The notes beneath the pieces were generated by a model that was given only the letters and a program-made list of their open reading frames with translations, ran no database searches and was not told the origin of the DNA. From assembly GCF_002906155.1 (NCBI RefSeq), contig NZ_MUJK01000003.1, positions 62,001-126,000 on the forward strand: a stretch of 64,000 nucleotides of DNA. Direction: 5' to 3'. Shown piece by piece: positions 34,741-43,803 of the stretch. Position numbers and translations under genes: made by a program. Origin of the DNA: Pseudomonas laurylsulfativorans. GTDB taxonomy: Bacteria; Pseudomonadota; Gammaproteobacteria; Pseudomonadales; Pseudomonadaceae. Numbering within the stretch: position 1 is the stretch's first letter; every line of letters begins with the position of its first letter.

Positions 34741-35890
34741 ATATAAAGTGGTCGTCATTGGGCTGGGTATTGTTGGAAGTGCTTCGCTTTGGAGGCTTTC
34801 GTGCTCTGAGGGCGATGTGCTTGGCGTCGATTCTGGTGCACCGATAAACCTGTCAGGATCATCGCATGGTGCTTCCCGAATTTTTAGGCGTGCTTATTGG
34901 GAAGGTTCGTCTTATCTACCTTTACTTTCCCTGTCAGATAAGTTGTGGTATGAGCTAGACAAAACTTGTAGCAGGCACCTGATTTTTCATACTGGAGGGC
35001 TATTTATTGGGCCGGTTGCCACGGGTGTTGTACCTAAAAGTGTTGCCGTCGCCCAACAGGGTAATATCAATCATACATTGCTTTCTGCAGAGCGGACTGC
35101 TGAGTCTTTTCCAGTATTTCATGTTCTTGAGGGTATGGAGTCAGTTTATGAAAGCGGCGCGTACACTATTGCGGCGGATGATTCAAAATTACATATGGTT
35201 AATTTGGCGGTGAGGAATGGTGCTGAAGTCCGATTTGGAACTTCAGTGACGGGCATACTTAAAACCTCGCAGGGTTTGGCAGTACAGTTGGATGGGGGGC
35301 AGGTCGTTTATACAGAGCGAATTATCTTGGCGACAGGCGCTGCCATAGGTACTACCCTGATTAACGATCTCTTCGGATTGCTGCAACCTAAGAGCGTCCC
35401 CGTTTATTGGTTCAAAACAAAATCCAAGGAGGATTTTGAATTCTTAAGGGGCTTTCCCGCTTTTTTGTATCAATTGCCAGACGGGCGTTTGCTTCATGGT
35501 ACACCGGAAGTCGGCACGGAAGAACCAGGAATCAAAATTGGGTTTCATAACTATCAGCAAGCCAAGTTTGATGCTGGTACTCACATTCAGCCGGTAAAGG
35601 AAAGTGATGTTGAGCAGATTTCTGCTTGTGTTGAGCAGATATTTCCCGGTTTGAATTCGATTCCGTATGCATCTAAAAAATGCATATATACGATGAGTCA
35701 GGATGAGTCCTTTGTACTCGGCGAATCAGTGGATTTGCCTGGCGTATTTTATGTTTCTGCATGCTCTGGGCACGGGTTTAAATTCGCAACTGGTTTGGGG
35801 GATGTACTTGCGAGAGCCGCGTTAAATGGCTTTCTTTCAGACGAGGTGTCGATGTTTTATGCAAGCAGGTTTTCAGATGACAATAAATAA
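34730..35890 (+). CDS. SolA/MSOX-family FAD-dependent amine oxidase, island gene
   Basis: A 386-residue flavoprotein of the monomeric sarcosine oxidase / N-methyltryptophan oxidase family. The FAD-binding GxGxxG is in VIGLGIVGSASLWRL. GSSHGASRIFRRAY corresponds to the family GSSHGxxRxxR motif. KKCIYTMSQDESFVLG contains the Cys that bonds covalently to FAD in this family, and ACSGHGFKFATGLG is the C-terminal signature. The family oxidises N-methyl amino acids or cyclic secondary amines to imines. With a ProC-like imine reductase in the same operon, cyclic imine chemistry is plausible. The substrate is not known. Confidence 0.85.
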   Translation: MKCKYKVVVIGLGIVGSASLWRLSCSEGDVLGVDSGAPINLSGSSHGASRIFRRAYWEGSSYLPLLSLSDKLWYELDKTCSRHLIFHTGGLFIGPVATGVVPKSVAVAQQGNINHTLLSAERTAESFPVFHVLEGMESVYESGAYTIAADDSKLHMVNLAVRNGAEVRFGTSVTGILKTSQGLAVQLDGGQVVYTERIILATGAAIGTTLINDLFGLLQPKSVPVYWFKTKSKEDFEFLRGFPAFLYQLPDGRLLHGTPEVGTEEPGIKIGFHNYQQAKFDAGTHIQPVKESDVEQISACVEQIFPGLNSIPYASKKCIYTMSQDESFVLGESVDLPGVFYVSACSGHGFKFATGLGDVLARAALNGFLSDEVSMFYASRFSDDNK

Positions 35891-35953
35891 TACTAATCAA
35901 TAGTTATGAAGGGCATGTGCTGATCTCTGTTGTTGAGTGTCTCTCAGCGTCGA

Positions 35954-36283
35954 TCAATAGTCGTCCCCACGATCCGTCACATCCTTCTCCACCATCAGCC
36001 CATCCGGATCCTGCCCCGCCGGAAACTTCCCCTTCAATCTCCACGCAAACGCAATGATCTCGGCAATCGTCAGATAGAGCTCCTGCGGAATGCTGTCCCC
36101 CAGTTCCATCCGCGCCAGCAGTCTCACCAGCTCGGCGTTTTCGTAGATCGGCACTTCGCAGTCGCGGGCGATTCGCAGGATTTCTTCCGCCAGTTCTTCG
36201 TCACCCTTGGCGGTGAGGGTGGGGGCGTGGGAGCCGTCGTATTTGAGGACGATGGCCTGGCGTGGGGCGTTGAGATTTTTCAT
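35954..36283 (-). CDS. FlhX, small protein like the C-terminal domain of FlhB
   Basis: A 109-residue protein resembling FlhB after its NPTH cleavage site (QAIVLKYDGSHAPTLTAKG, then ELYLTIAEIIAFAWRLKG). It carries no membrane part and no NPTH, as if already cut. FlhX proteins in other bacteria can substitute for the FlhB C-terminal piece in export switching. It overlaps the upstream fliK-like gene by 4 bases (ATGA on the - strand), so the two are co-translated. A truncated second copy lies at 31531-31800, across the island. The start is the ATG at 36283. Confidence 0.82.
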   Translation of the reverse strand: MKNLNAPRQAIVLKYDGSHAPTLTAKGDEELAEEILRIARDCEVPIYENAELVRLLARMELGDSIPQELYLTIAEIIAFAWRLKGKFPAGQDPDGLMVEKDVTDRGDDY

Positions 36284-37854
36284 GCGGTTTCGTCGACCCA
36301 GCGTTGTTCGAGGCGGGTTTGCGGGCCTTGGGGTGGTGTTCCGAGGTGGCAATCGAGGTCACCGACGTTGAGGCCGGCGGACAGCAGGCGGTGACGCAGC
36401 CCGGCCAGATTGCTTTCGATCAGGCTGGCGGTGTACGGCCGCTCGGCCCAGAGCTGGCTGGAGAGGCTGCCCTTGATCAATTGCGCCTGGATTTGCAGCG
36501 GCCCCAAAGGCTCCATGGCGAAGGCCAGTTCCACGCGCCACAGCTGTTGCTTGGGTTCGCGTTCTTCGCGACGTTCCTTTGGCTGTTCTTTTTCGGGTGA
36601 ATCTTCACGCTGGAACTTGACCTGCAGCGGCACGATGTCTTGCATATTGCGCATCGGGATTTCCAGCTGCCAGGTGCTCATCAGCCGTCCGTCGGCGGTT
36701 ACGCCGGTTTGTTCCAGACTCGACAGCTGATGGCTTTGCAGGCGTGAAACCGCGGCGGCGGCCAGGCGTAGCAGGTGTTCGAGATCACCTTCACCTTCGG
36801 CGCTTTGCAACAGGCGTTCGGGCAGCGGGAACCCGGTCGGCGAAGGTTTGGCACTGACCTGACCCAGCATGCCCAGAGCATTGCGAACAAAGTTCGGCAT
36901 GGCCTGGGCCAGGCTACTGGCGGCGATGATCGCGCCAAGGCTGGTGTTGGCCGGCAAGCCCTGACTCAATTGCGCGACCAGTTTGAGCAGGTCGCCTTTC
37001 ATGTCCGGCGCGAGCATCGGATTTTGCCCGCTCAGCAGTTTGCTTTCGAGGAACGCACCACTGCTGGCCAAGGCCAATGCCAGGCCCTTGGGGGTGCTCA
37101 GTTGCTGGACGTCCGGCAGGCCAGCGAGCAGGCGGGCAGCGGCGCTACGCATTTCGGCGGAGGTCTGGTCCGAGGCTGGAAGATTCTGCAGGCGCTTGAG
37201 CAAGCCATCCAGCGAGCCTTGGCGGCTTTGCTGGTCGACCAGTTGCTGGGTCACCGCCAATTGTTCCTGGCGGCTGCTCAGGGGTACGAACTTCACGCTC
37301 TGGGCGTCCTGCACCTGGGCGCTCAGCAAGGTGCCGATGCGCAATGGTTGCGGGCTGTCGATGCTCAGGGTGCTGCCGCTCAGTGCGGTATTGAGCAGGC
37401 TCACCATCGAGCGAAACACCATGGGTTGGCCGGGGACCTGCGGCAGCACTTGCGAGGTCAGCACTTTGCCCTGCAGCAGGGTGCCAACCGGCAGTTGCGC
37501 GGTGTCGAGGCGGGTGAGGGTGGTGACGCTGGAAGCAATGGCCTGTTGTACTGTCACGGCCAGGTTGCCGGCCGAAGGTTGGCTGACGAGCAGCGTGGTG
37601 CCCTGGGCCAGCGGTTGATTGCTGGTGGTCTGGACCGTGGTCTGGCGGCCGCTGTCGAGGGTGACCTTGAGCAGCATCTGGAAAGTCTGATCCGCCTGCT
37701 TGAGCGACAACACTTCGGCCTGGGCGGTTTGACCGTTGCTGATCAGCCCCTCCACCGGCGTCAGCAATTTGAGCAGCTCACCGTTTACCGCCTGCGGGCG
37801 TGACGTCGCCGGGACGGTTTGCGGTAGCGGGAGGATGTTCATTTCGCCTGTCAT
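36280..37854 (-). CDS. Second FliK-like hook-length control protein
   Basis: A 524-residue protein. The body is Gln/Leu/Ser-rich with low complexity, and the C-terminal ~100 residues (VELAFAMEPLGPLQIQAQLI then LIESNLAGLRHRLLSAGLNV) match the Flg_hook domain of FliK. It is distinct from the fliK in the main cluster (8998-10335). Paired with flhX it repeats the FliK/FlhB ruler-switch pairing in miniature. ATG 37854 gives MTGEMNIL; ATG 37842 is an alternative. Whether it is secreted or controls hook or another export event is unknown. Confidence 0.8.
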   Translation of the reverse strand: MTGEMNILPLPQTVPATSRPQAVNGELLKLLTPVEGLISNGQTAQAEVLSLKQADQTFQMLLKVTLDSGRQTTVQTTSNQPLAQGTTLLVSQPSAGNLAVTVQQAIASSVTTLTRLDTAQLPVGTLLQGKVLTSQVLPQVPGQPMVFRSMVSLLNTALSGSTLSIDSPQPLRIGTLLSAQVQDAQSVKFVPLSSRQEQLAVTQQLVDQQSRQGSLDGLLKRLQNLPASDQTSAEMRSAAARLLAGLPDVQQLSTPKGLALALASSGAFLESKLLSGQNPMLAPDMKGDLLKLVAQLSQGLPANTSLGAIIAASSLAQAMPNFVRNALGMLGQVSAKPSPTGFPLPERLLQSAEGEGDLEHLLRLAAAAVSRLQSHQLSSLEQTGVTADGRLMSTWQLEIPMRNMQDIVPLQVKFQREDSPEKEQPKERREEREPKQQLWRVELAFAMEPLGPLQIQAQLIKGSLSSQLWAERPYTASLIESNLAGLRHRLLSAGLNVGDLDCHLGTPPQGPQTRLEQRWVDETA

Positions 37855-37899
37855 ACGCGGTCACAACCTGAGGAAAATGCACTCTTTAGAGTAAGGCCT

Positions 37900-37914
37900 G
37901 GCATGTATAATGCC
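37900..37914 (+). promoter_or_regulatory. Perfect -10 with overlapping inverted repeat before ccmA
   Basis: TATAAT at 37906-37911 is a perfect -10. It is overlapped by GGCAT-N5-ATGCC (37900-37914), a short palindrome that could be an operator. The -35 region (around TCTTTA) is poor. It lies in the 199-base gap between the fliK-like gene (-) and ccmA (+). Confidence 0.4.
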
Positions 37915-38053
37915 GCGCCGTTGTATCCAAAAATGGCGAAAACTTTGCAATTGTTTGACGCAGCTCTCTAGAACAAGACGTCATTGCATCTATGCTGCAT
38001 CTCTTTAACGGCCGCTCCAGTGCCGACTTGAACCGTATAAGGCCCGTGAACCC

Positions 38054-38689
38054 TTGACCAGTCCTGTCCTGCAAACCGTTGCCCTTGCCTGCGAGCGAGA
38101 CCTTCGGCTGCTCTTCGAAAATCTCGATTTGAGACTGGCCAGTGGCGAAATGGTGCAAATCAGTGGCCCCAACGGCAGTGGCAAGACCAGCCTGCTGCGC
38201 CTGCTCTCGGGGCTGATGCAGCCGACCGCCGGTCAGGTGCTGCTCAACGGCCAGCCGCTGAACGAGCAACGCTTTGAGCTGGCGCGCAACCTGCTGTGGA
38301 TCGGCCACGCGGCCGGGATCAAGGATTTGCTGACGCCGGAAGAGAACCTGAGCTGGCTATGTGCCTTGCATCATCCGGCGACCCATGAGGCAATCTGGCA
38401 GGCGCTGGCGGCCGTCGGGCTGCGCGGATTCGAGGATGTGCCTTGCCACACCCTGTCTGCCGGTCAACAGCGCCGCGTCGCGCTGGCGCGCCTGTATCTG
38501 GACAGCCCGCCGCTGTGGATCCTCGATGAACCCTTTACCGCCCTCGACAAGCAGGGCGTGGCACAGCTTGAATCGCATCTGGCCGGCCACTGCGAACGCG
38601 GTGGCATGGTGGTGTTGACCACCCACCACACGCTGAGCCGGACGCCGGCCGGTTATCGCGACATCGATCTGGGGAGCTGGGCCGTATGA
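38054..38689 (+). CDS. ccmA: CcmA, haem exporter ATPase
   Basis: A 211-residue ABC ATPase: Walker [18 protein letters not shown] (about 36-52), signature [16 protein letters not shown], Walker [15 protein letters not shown]. With CcmB, CcmC and CcmD it drives release of haem-loaded CcmE. It starts with TTG at 38054, as no ATG fits the conserved N-terminus; AAGG is 12 bases upstream. It overlaps ccmB by 4 bases. Confidence 0.95.
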   Translation: MTSPVLQTVALACERDLRLLFENLDLRLASGEMVQISGPNGSGKTSLLRLLSGLMQPTAGQVLLNGQPLNEQRFELARNLLWIGHAAGIKDLLTPEENLSWLCALHHPATHEAIWQALAAVGLRGFEDVPCHTLSAGQQRRVALARLYLDSPPLWILDEPFTALDKQGVAQLESHLAGHCERGGMVVLTTHHTLSRTPAGYRDIDLGSWAV

Positions 38690-39354
38690 GTGTTTTCGGC
38701 CTGCTGGTCGCCCGCGAGGCTCGTCTGCTGTTCCGTCGTCCGGCGGAGCTGGCCAATCCGCTGGTGTTCTTTGCCATCGTGGTTTCCCTGTTCCCGCTGG
38801 CGGTCGGACCTGAGTCTCAATTGTTGCAAACCTTGTCTCCAGGACTGGTCTGGGTCGCGGCACTTTTATCGGTCTTGCTCTCGCTGGACGGGCTTTTCCG
38901 CAGTGATTTCGAGGATGGATCGCTCGAACAGTGGGTCCTTTCGCCGCACCCCCTGGCTCTTCTGGTATTGGCCAAAGTGCTGGCACACTGGGCTTTTTCC
39001 GGCCTGGCACTGGTTTTGCTCGCACCATTGCTGGCGTTGATGCTTGGTTTACCTGCCGCCTGTCTGCCGGTGTTGCTGCTTTCGTTGCTGCTCGGTACAC
39101 CGGTACTGAGCCTGCTCGGTGCGGTGGGTGCGGCACTGACCGTGGGCTTGAAGCGCGGTGGCTTGTTACTGGCACTGCTGATTCTGCCGCTGTACATCCC
39201 GGTGTTGATCCTTGGCAGTGGCGCCTTGCAGGCGGCCTTGCAGGGCATGCCGGCGACCGGTTATCTCCTGTGGCTTGGTAGCCTGACCGCCCTGGCGATA
39301 ACCCTGACACCTTTTGCAATAGCTGCTGGCCTGAAGATCAGCGTCGGCGAATAA
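38686..39354 (+). CDS. ccmB: CcmB, haem exporter permease
   Basis: A 222-residue protein with six hydrophobic segments ([50 protein letters not shown] and others), the standard CcmB pattern. It is the membrane part of the CcmAB complex. Length is normal, and it is 73 bases before ccmC. Confidence 0.95.
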   Translation: MSVFGLLVAREARLLFRRPAELANPLVFFAIVVSLFPLAVGPESQLLQTLSPGLVWVAALLSVLLSLDGLFRSDFEDGSLEQWVLSPHPLALLVLAKVLAHWAFSGLALVLLAPLLALMLGLPAACLPVLLLSLLLGTPVLSLLGAVGAALTVGLKRGGLLLALLILPLYIPVLILGSGALQAALQGMPATGYLLWLGSLTALAITLTPFAIAAGLKISVGE

Positions 39355-39427
39355 TGAGGTCTGGTTAAAAAATAACCAGTAAAGGCCCAAGCTCTTCACA
39401 GTAAAGAGCAACCGTGATGGAAACAGT

Positions 39428-40183
39428 ATGAACTGGACGTGGTTTCACAAGCTCGGCTCGCCCAAATGGTTTTACGGTATCAGCGGCAAAATGCTGCCTT
39501 GGCTGAGCGTCGCGGCGTTGCTGCTGATCAGCGTGGGCGTGGTCTGGGGCCTGGCCTTCGCGCCGCCGGACTATCAGCAGGGCAACAGCTTTCGCATCAT
39601 CTATATCCACGTCCCGGCCGCCATGCTGGCGCAGTCCATCTACGTGATGCTGGCCGTGTGCGGCATCGTCGGGCTGGTGTGGAAAATGAAACTGGCCGAC
39701 GTCGCCCTGCAATGCGCGGCGCCCATCGGAGCCTGGATGACCGCCGTGGCGTTGGTCACCGGGGCGATCTGGGGCAAGCCGACATGGGGCTCGTGGTGGG
39801 TCTGGGATGCACGCCTAACGTCCATGCTTATCCTGCTTTTCCTGTACTTCGGTCTCATTGCGCTGGGCAACGCGATCAGCAATCGTGACAGCGCGGCCAA
39901 GGCCTGCGCGGTGTTGGCGATCGTCGGTGTGATCAACATTCCGATCATCAAGTACTCGGTGGAGTGGTGGAACACCCTGCACCAGGGCGCGACCTTCACC
40001 CTCACCGAAAAACCGGCGATGCCCGCCGAAATGTGGCTGCCATTGCTGCTGACGGCGCTGGGTTTCTACTGTTTCTTCGGCGCGGTCCTGTTACTGCGCA
40101 TGCGTCTTGAAGTGCTCAAGCGCGAAGCCCGGGCCAGTTGGGTCAAGACCGAAGTGGAAAACAGCCTGGAGGTCGCTCGATGA
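39428..40183 (+). CDS. ccmC: CcmC, haem-handling protein for c-type cytochrome maturation
   Basis: A 251-residue protein with six membrane segments and the tryptophan-rich haem motif [18 protein letters not shown]. External histidines in YIHVPAA and EWWNTLHQG bind haem together with CcmE. Its TGA overlaps the ccmD start. Confidence 0.96.
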   Translation: MNWTWFHKLGSPKWFYGISGKMLPWLSVAALLLISVGVVWGLAFAPPDYQQGNSFRIIYIHVPAAMLAQSIYVMLAVCGIVGLVWKMKLADVALQCAAPIGAWMTAVALVTGAIWGKPTWGSWWVWDARLTSMLILLFLYFGLIALGNAISNRDSAAKACAVLAIVGVINIPIIKYSVEWWNTLHQGATFTLTEKPAMPAEMWLPLLLTALGFYCFFGAVLLLRMRLEVLKREARASWVKTEVENSLEVAR

Positions 40184-40356
40184 GTTTTGCTTCATTCGGC
40201 GACTTCATCGCCATGGGCCATCATGGCCTGTATGTCTGGTCAGCCTATGGCATCTGCCTGGCGGTATTGGCCCTCAACGTGGCGGCGCCGATCCTGGCCC
40301 GCAAGCGGTATCTGCAACAAGAGGCGCGTCGTTTGCGCCGGGAGAACGGCAAGTGA
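40180..40356 (+). CDS. ccmD: CcmD, small haem exporter subunit
   Basis: A 58-residue single-pass membrane protein ([20 protein letters not shown]) with a basic cytoplasmic tail, the normal CcmD form. It is needed for release of holo-CcmE from CcmABC. ATG 40180 overlaps ccmC by 4 bases; its stop overlaps the ccmE GTG. Confidence 0.95.
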   Translation: MSFASFGDFIAMGHHGLYVWSAYGICLAVLALNVAAPILARKRYLQQEARRLRRENGK

Positions 40357-40808
40357 ATCCGCTGCGCAAAAAGCGTCTTATCATTATTCTCGCGATCCTG
40401 GTCGGGGTCGGCGCTGCCGTCGGCCTGGCCCTGAGCGCCCTGCAGCAGAACATCAACCTGTTTTACACACCCACCCAGATCGCCAACGGCGAAGCGCCGC
40501 AAGACACACGCATCCGTGCCGGTGGCATGGTCGAGGCCGGTTCTTTGCAGCGCTCCGGCGACTCGCTGGACGTGAAATTCGTCGTCACCGACTTCAACAA
40601 ATCCGTGACCATCACCTATCGCGGCATCCTGCCGGACCTGTTCCGCGAGGGGCAGGGCATCGTCGCCCTGGGCAAGCTCAATGCCGATGGCGTGGTGGTG
40701 GCCGATGAAGTGCTGGCCAAGCACGACGAGAAGTACATGCCGCCGGAAGTGACCAAGGCGTTGAAAGACAGCGGTCAATCGGCTCCAACGCCCGCAAAGG
40801 AGGGTTGA
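40353..40808 (+). CDS. ccmE: CcmE, periplasmic haem chaperone
   Basis: A 151-residue membrane-anchored OB-fold protein. The haem is bound covalently to the His in [14 protein letters not shown] near the C-terminus. The N-terminal anchor is [20 protein letters not shown]. It starts with GTG 40353, overlapping the ccmD stop, with GGGAGAA upstream. An ATG-less open stretch upstream is a shadow of ccmC. Confidence 0.95.
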   Translation: MNPLRKKRLIIILAILVGVGAAVGLALSALQQNINLFYTPTQIANGEAPQDTRIRAGGMVEAGSLQRSGDSLDVKFVVTDFNKSVTITYRGILPDLFREGQGIVALGKLNADGVVVADEVLAKHDEKYMPPEVTKALKDSGQSAPTPAKEG

Positions 40809-40811
40809 TCC

Positions 40812-42800
40812 ATGACATCCGGCATCTTTATTCCCGAACTGGGTCATCTGGCGATGATCCTGGCCCTGTGCTTCGCCCTGGCCCAGGCCGTGGTGCCATT
40901 GCTCGGTGCCTGGCGCGGTGACCGCCTGTGGATGAGCCTGGCCCAGCCGGCCGCGTGGGGTCAGTTCACCTTTTTGGCGTTTGCCTTCGGTTGCCTGACC
41001 TATGCCTTCATGGTCGATGACTTCTCAGTGGCCTATGTGGCCAACAACTCCAATAGCGCCTTGCCGTGGTACTACAAGTTCAGCGCGGTGTGGGGTGCCC
41101 ACGAAGGCTCCTTGCTGTTGTGGGCCTTGATCCTCGGCGGCTGGACTTTCGCAGTGTCGGTGTTTTCCCGGCAGTTGCCGCAGGTCATGCTGGCCCGCGT
41201 GCTGGCGGTGATGGGCATGATCAGCACCGGTTTCCTGCTGTTCCTGATCATGACCTCCAACCCGTTCAAGCGCATCCTGCCGCAAATGCCCAGCGACGGT
41301 GCCGACCTCAACCCGCTGCTGCAAGACATCGGCCTGATCGTGCACCCGCCGATGCTGTACATGGGTTACGTCGGTTTCTCGGTGGCCTTCGCCTTCGCTA
41401 TCGCCGCGCTGATGGGCGGTCGCCTGGACGCCGCATGGGCGCGCTGGTCGCGTCCGTGGACCATCGTGGCCTGGGCGTTCCTCGGTATCGGCATCACCCT
41501 CGGCTCGTGGTGGGCGTACTACGAACTCGGCTGGGGCGGCTGGTGGTTCTGGGACCCGGTGGAAAACGCTTCATTCATGCCATGGCTGGTGGGCACCGCA
41601 CTGATTCACTCGTTGGCGGTCACGGAAAAACGTGGCGTGTTCAAGAGCTGGACCGTGCTGCTGGCCATCGCCGCGTTCTCCTTGAGCCTGCTGGGGACCT
41701 TCCTCGTGCGTTCCGGCGTGCTGACCTCGGTGCACGCCTTTGCGTCCGATCCAGAACGCGGCGTGTTCATCCTGATTTTCCTGCTGTTCGTGGTCGGTGG
41801 TTCATTGACGCTGTTCGCCCTGCGCGCACCGGTGGTCAAGAGCCAGGTTGGCTTCAACCTCTGGTCCCGGGAAACCTTGCTGCTGGGCAACAACCTGGTG
41901 CTGGTGGTGGCGGCGTCGATGATCCTGCTCGGCACCTTGTACCCGCTGATTCTGGACGCCATGACTGGCGCGAAGCTGTCGGTCGGCCCGCCGTACTTCA
42001 ACGCGCTGTTCATTCCGTTGATGGGGTTGCTGATGGTGGTGATGGCGGTCGGCGTGATCGTGCGCTGGAAAGACACCCCGGTGAAATGGCTGGTGAGCAT
42101 GCTCACCCCGGTGCTGCTGGGCAGTGCGGCCATGGCCGTGGTGGCTGGCGTCGCCTATGGCGATTTCAACTGGGCCGTGCTGGCGACCTTCATGCTTGCC
42201 GCGTGGGTGTTGCTGGCCGGTGTGCGTGACATCTTCGACAAGACCCGCCACAAAGGCCTGATCAAAGGCTTGCCGACCCTGACCCGCAGCTATTGGGGCA
42301 TGCAGGTCGCGCACCTGGGCATTGCCGTGTGTGCGCTGGGCGTGGTGCTGTCGAGCCAGAACAGTGCCGAGCGCGACCTGCGCCTGGCGCCAGGCGAGTC
42401 CATGGACCTGGCCGGTTATCACTTCATCTTCGAAGGCGCCAAACACTTCGAAGGCCCGAACTTCACCTCCGACAAGGGCACCGTGCGGGTGATCCGTGAC
42501 GGCAAGGAAGTCAGCGTGCTGCACCCGGAAAAACGCCTGTACACCGTGCAGAACTCGGTGATGACCGAAGCCGGCATCGACGCCGGTTTCACTCGCGATA
42601 TCTACGTTGCCCTCGGCGAACCGCTGGGTAGTGGTGCCTGGGCCGTGCGCGTGCACGTCAAGCCGTTCGTGCGCTGGATCTGGTTCGGCGGTTTGCTGAC
42701 AGGTGCAGGCGGCTTGCTGGCGGCGCTGGATCGGCGGTATCGGGTCAAGGTCAAAAGCCGCGTGCGTGAAGCACTGGGCATGTCGGGAGCCACTGCATGA
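40812..42800 (+). CDS. ccmF: CcmF, cytochrome c haem lyase subunit
   Basis: A 662-residue protein with many membrane segments. The WWD haem motif is GWGGWWFWDPVENASFMPW around residue 237, with conserved histidines in LIVHPPMLYMGYVGF. With CcmH and CcmI it attaches haem to apocytochromes. It overlaps ccmG by 4 bases. Confidence 0.96.
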   Translation: MTSGIFIPELGHLAMILALCFALAQAVVPLLGAWRGDRLWMSLAQPAAWGQFTFLAFAFGCLTYAFMVDDFSVAYVANNSNSALPWYYKFSAVWGAHEGSLLLWALILGGWTFAVSVFSRQLPQVMLARVLAVMGMISTGFLLFLIMTSNPFKRILPQMPSDGADLNPLLQDIGLIVHPPMLYMGYVGFSVAFAFAIAALMGGRLDAAWARWSRPWTIVAWAFLGIGITLGSWWAYYELGWGGWWFWDPVENASFMPWLVGTALIHSLAVTEKRGVFKSWTVLLAIAAFSLSLLGTFLVRSGVLTSVHAFASDPERGVFILIFLLFVVGGSLTLFALRAPVVKSQVGFNLWSRETLLLGNNLVLVVAASMILLGTLYPLILDAMTGAKLSVGPPYFNALFIPLMGLLMVVMAVGVIVRWKDTPVKWLVSMLTPVLLGSAAMAVVAGVAYGDFNWAVLATFMLAAWVLLAGVRDIFDKTRHKGLIKGLPTLTRSYWGMQVAHLGIAVCALGVVLSSQNSAERDLRLAPGESMDLAGYHFIFEGAKHFEGPNFTSDKGTVRVIRDGKEVSVLHPEKRLYTVQNSVMTEAGIDAGFTRDIYVALGEPLGSGAWAVRVHVKPFVRWIWFGGLLTGAGGLLAALDRRYRVKVKSRVREALGMSGATA

Positions 42801-43333
42801 AGCGTTGGTTGATGTTGTTGCCACTGGCGATTTTTCTGGTGGTCGCTGTATTCCTTTACCGTGGGTTGTACCTGGATCCGGCCGAGTTGCCCTCGGCGAT
42901 GATCAACAAGCCGTTCCCGGAGTTTTCCCTGCCGTCAGTGCAGGGCGACAAGACGCTGAGCAAGGCTGACATTCTGGGCAAACCGGCACTGGTCAACGTC
43001 TGGGGCACCTGGTGCATTTCCTGCCGGGTCGAGCACCCGGTGTTGAACAAGCTGGCCCAGCAGGGCGTGGTGATCTACGGCATCAACTACAAAGACACCA
43101 ACGCCGATGCCTTGAAGTGGCTGACGGACTTCCACAATCCGTATGTGCTGGACATTCGTGACGATGAAGGCTCGCTGGGCCTGAACCTCGGCGTGTACGG
43201 CGCACCGGAAACCTTTTTCATCGACGCCAAGGGCATCATCCGCGACAAGTTTGTCGGCGTGATCGACGAACAGGTCTGGCGCGAAAAACTGGCGGCCAAG
43301 TATCAGGCACTGGTCGACGAGGCCAAGCCATGA
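42797..43333 (+). CDS. ccmG: CcmG (DsbE), periplasmic thioredoxin-like reductase
   Basis: A 178-residue membrane-anchored thioredoxin-fold protein. The active site is WGTWCISCRVEHP, followed by the GVYGAPETFFIDAKG cis-Pro motif. It reduces apocytochrome c cysteines or CcmH. It overlaps ccmF and ccmH by 4 bases on either side. Confidence 0.95.
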   Translation: MKRWLMLLPLAIFLVVAVFLYRGLYLDPAELPSAMINKPFPEFSLPSVQGDKTLSKADILGKPALVNVWGTWCISCRVEHPVLNKLAQQGVVIYGINYKDTNADALKWLTDFHNPYVLDIRDDEGSLGLNLGVYGAPETFFIDAKGIIRDKFVGVIDEQVWREKLAAKYQALVDEAKP

Positions 43334-43803
43334 AGCGCTGGATAGCTGCCGCTGTTCTGGGCTTGAGCCTGGCGGGCGTGGCCCACGCCGCGATCGACAC
43401 CTACGAATTCGCCAAGGAAGGGGATCGCGAGCGTTTTCGCGAGCTGACCAAGGAGCTGCGTTGCCCCAAGTGCCAGAATCAGGACATCGCCGATTCCAAC
43501 GCACCGATTGCCGCCGACCTGCGCAAAGAGATTTTCCGCATGCTCGGCGAGGGCAAGGACAACCAGCAGATCATCGACTTCATGGTTGATCGCTACGGTG
43601 ATTTCGTCCGCTACAAACCGGCCCTGAACGCCAAGACCGCCTTGCTCTGGTTCGGCCCCGCCGGCCTGCTGCTGGGCGGTGTCGTGATCATCGCGGTGAT
43701 TGTCCGCCGTCGTCGTGTGCAACGCGCCGACACCCCGGGCTCGCTGTCTGCCGAGGAGCGCTCGCGCCTCGACCACCTGTTGGATAAAACCAAGAATGAT
43801 TGA
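43330..43803 (+). CDS. ccmH: CcmH, thiol reductase subunit of the haem lyase
   Basis: A 157-residue protein. A signal peptide ([15 protein letters not shown]) is followed by [16 protein letters not shown], the CcmH active site, a helical domain, and a C-terminal membrane anchor ([20 protein letters not shown]). It overlaps ccmI by 8 bases. Confidence 0.95.
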   Translation: MKRWIAAAVLGLSLAGVAHAAIDTYEFAKEGDRERFRELTKELRCPKCQNQDIADSNAPIAADLRKEIFRMLGEGKDNQQIIDFMVDRYGDFVRYKPALNAKTALLWFGPAGLLLGGVVIIAVIVRRRRVQRADTPGSLSAEERSRLDHLLDKTKND

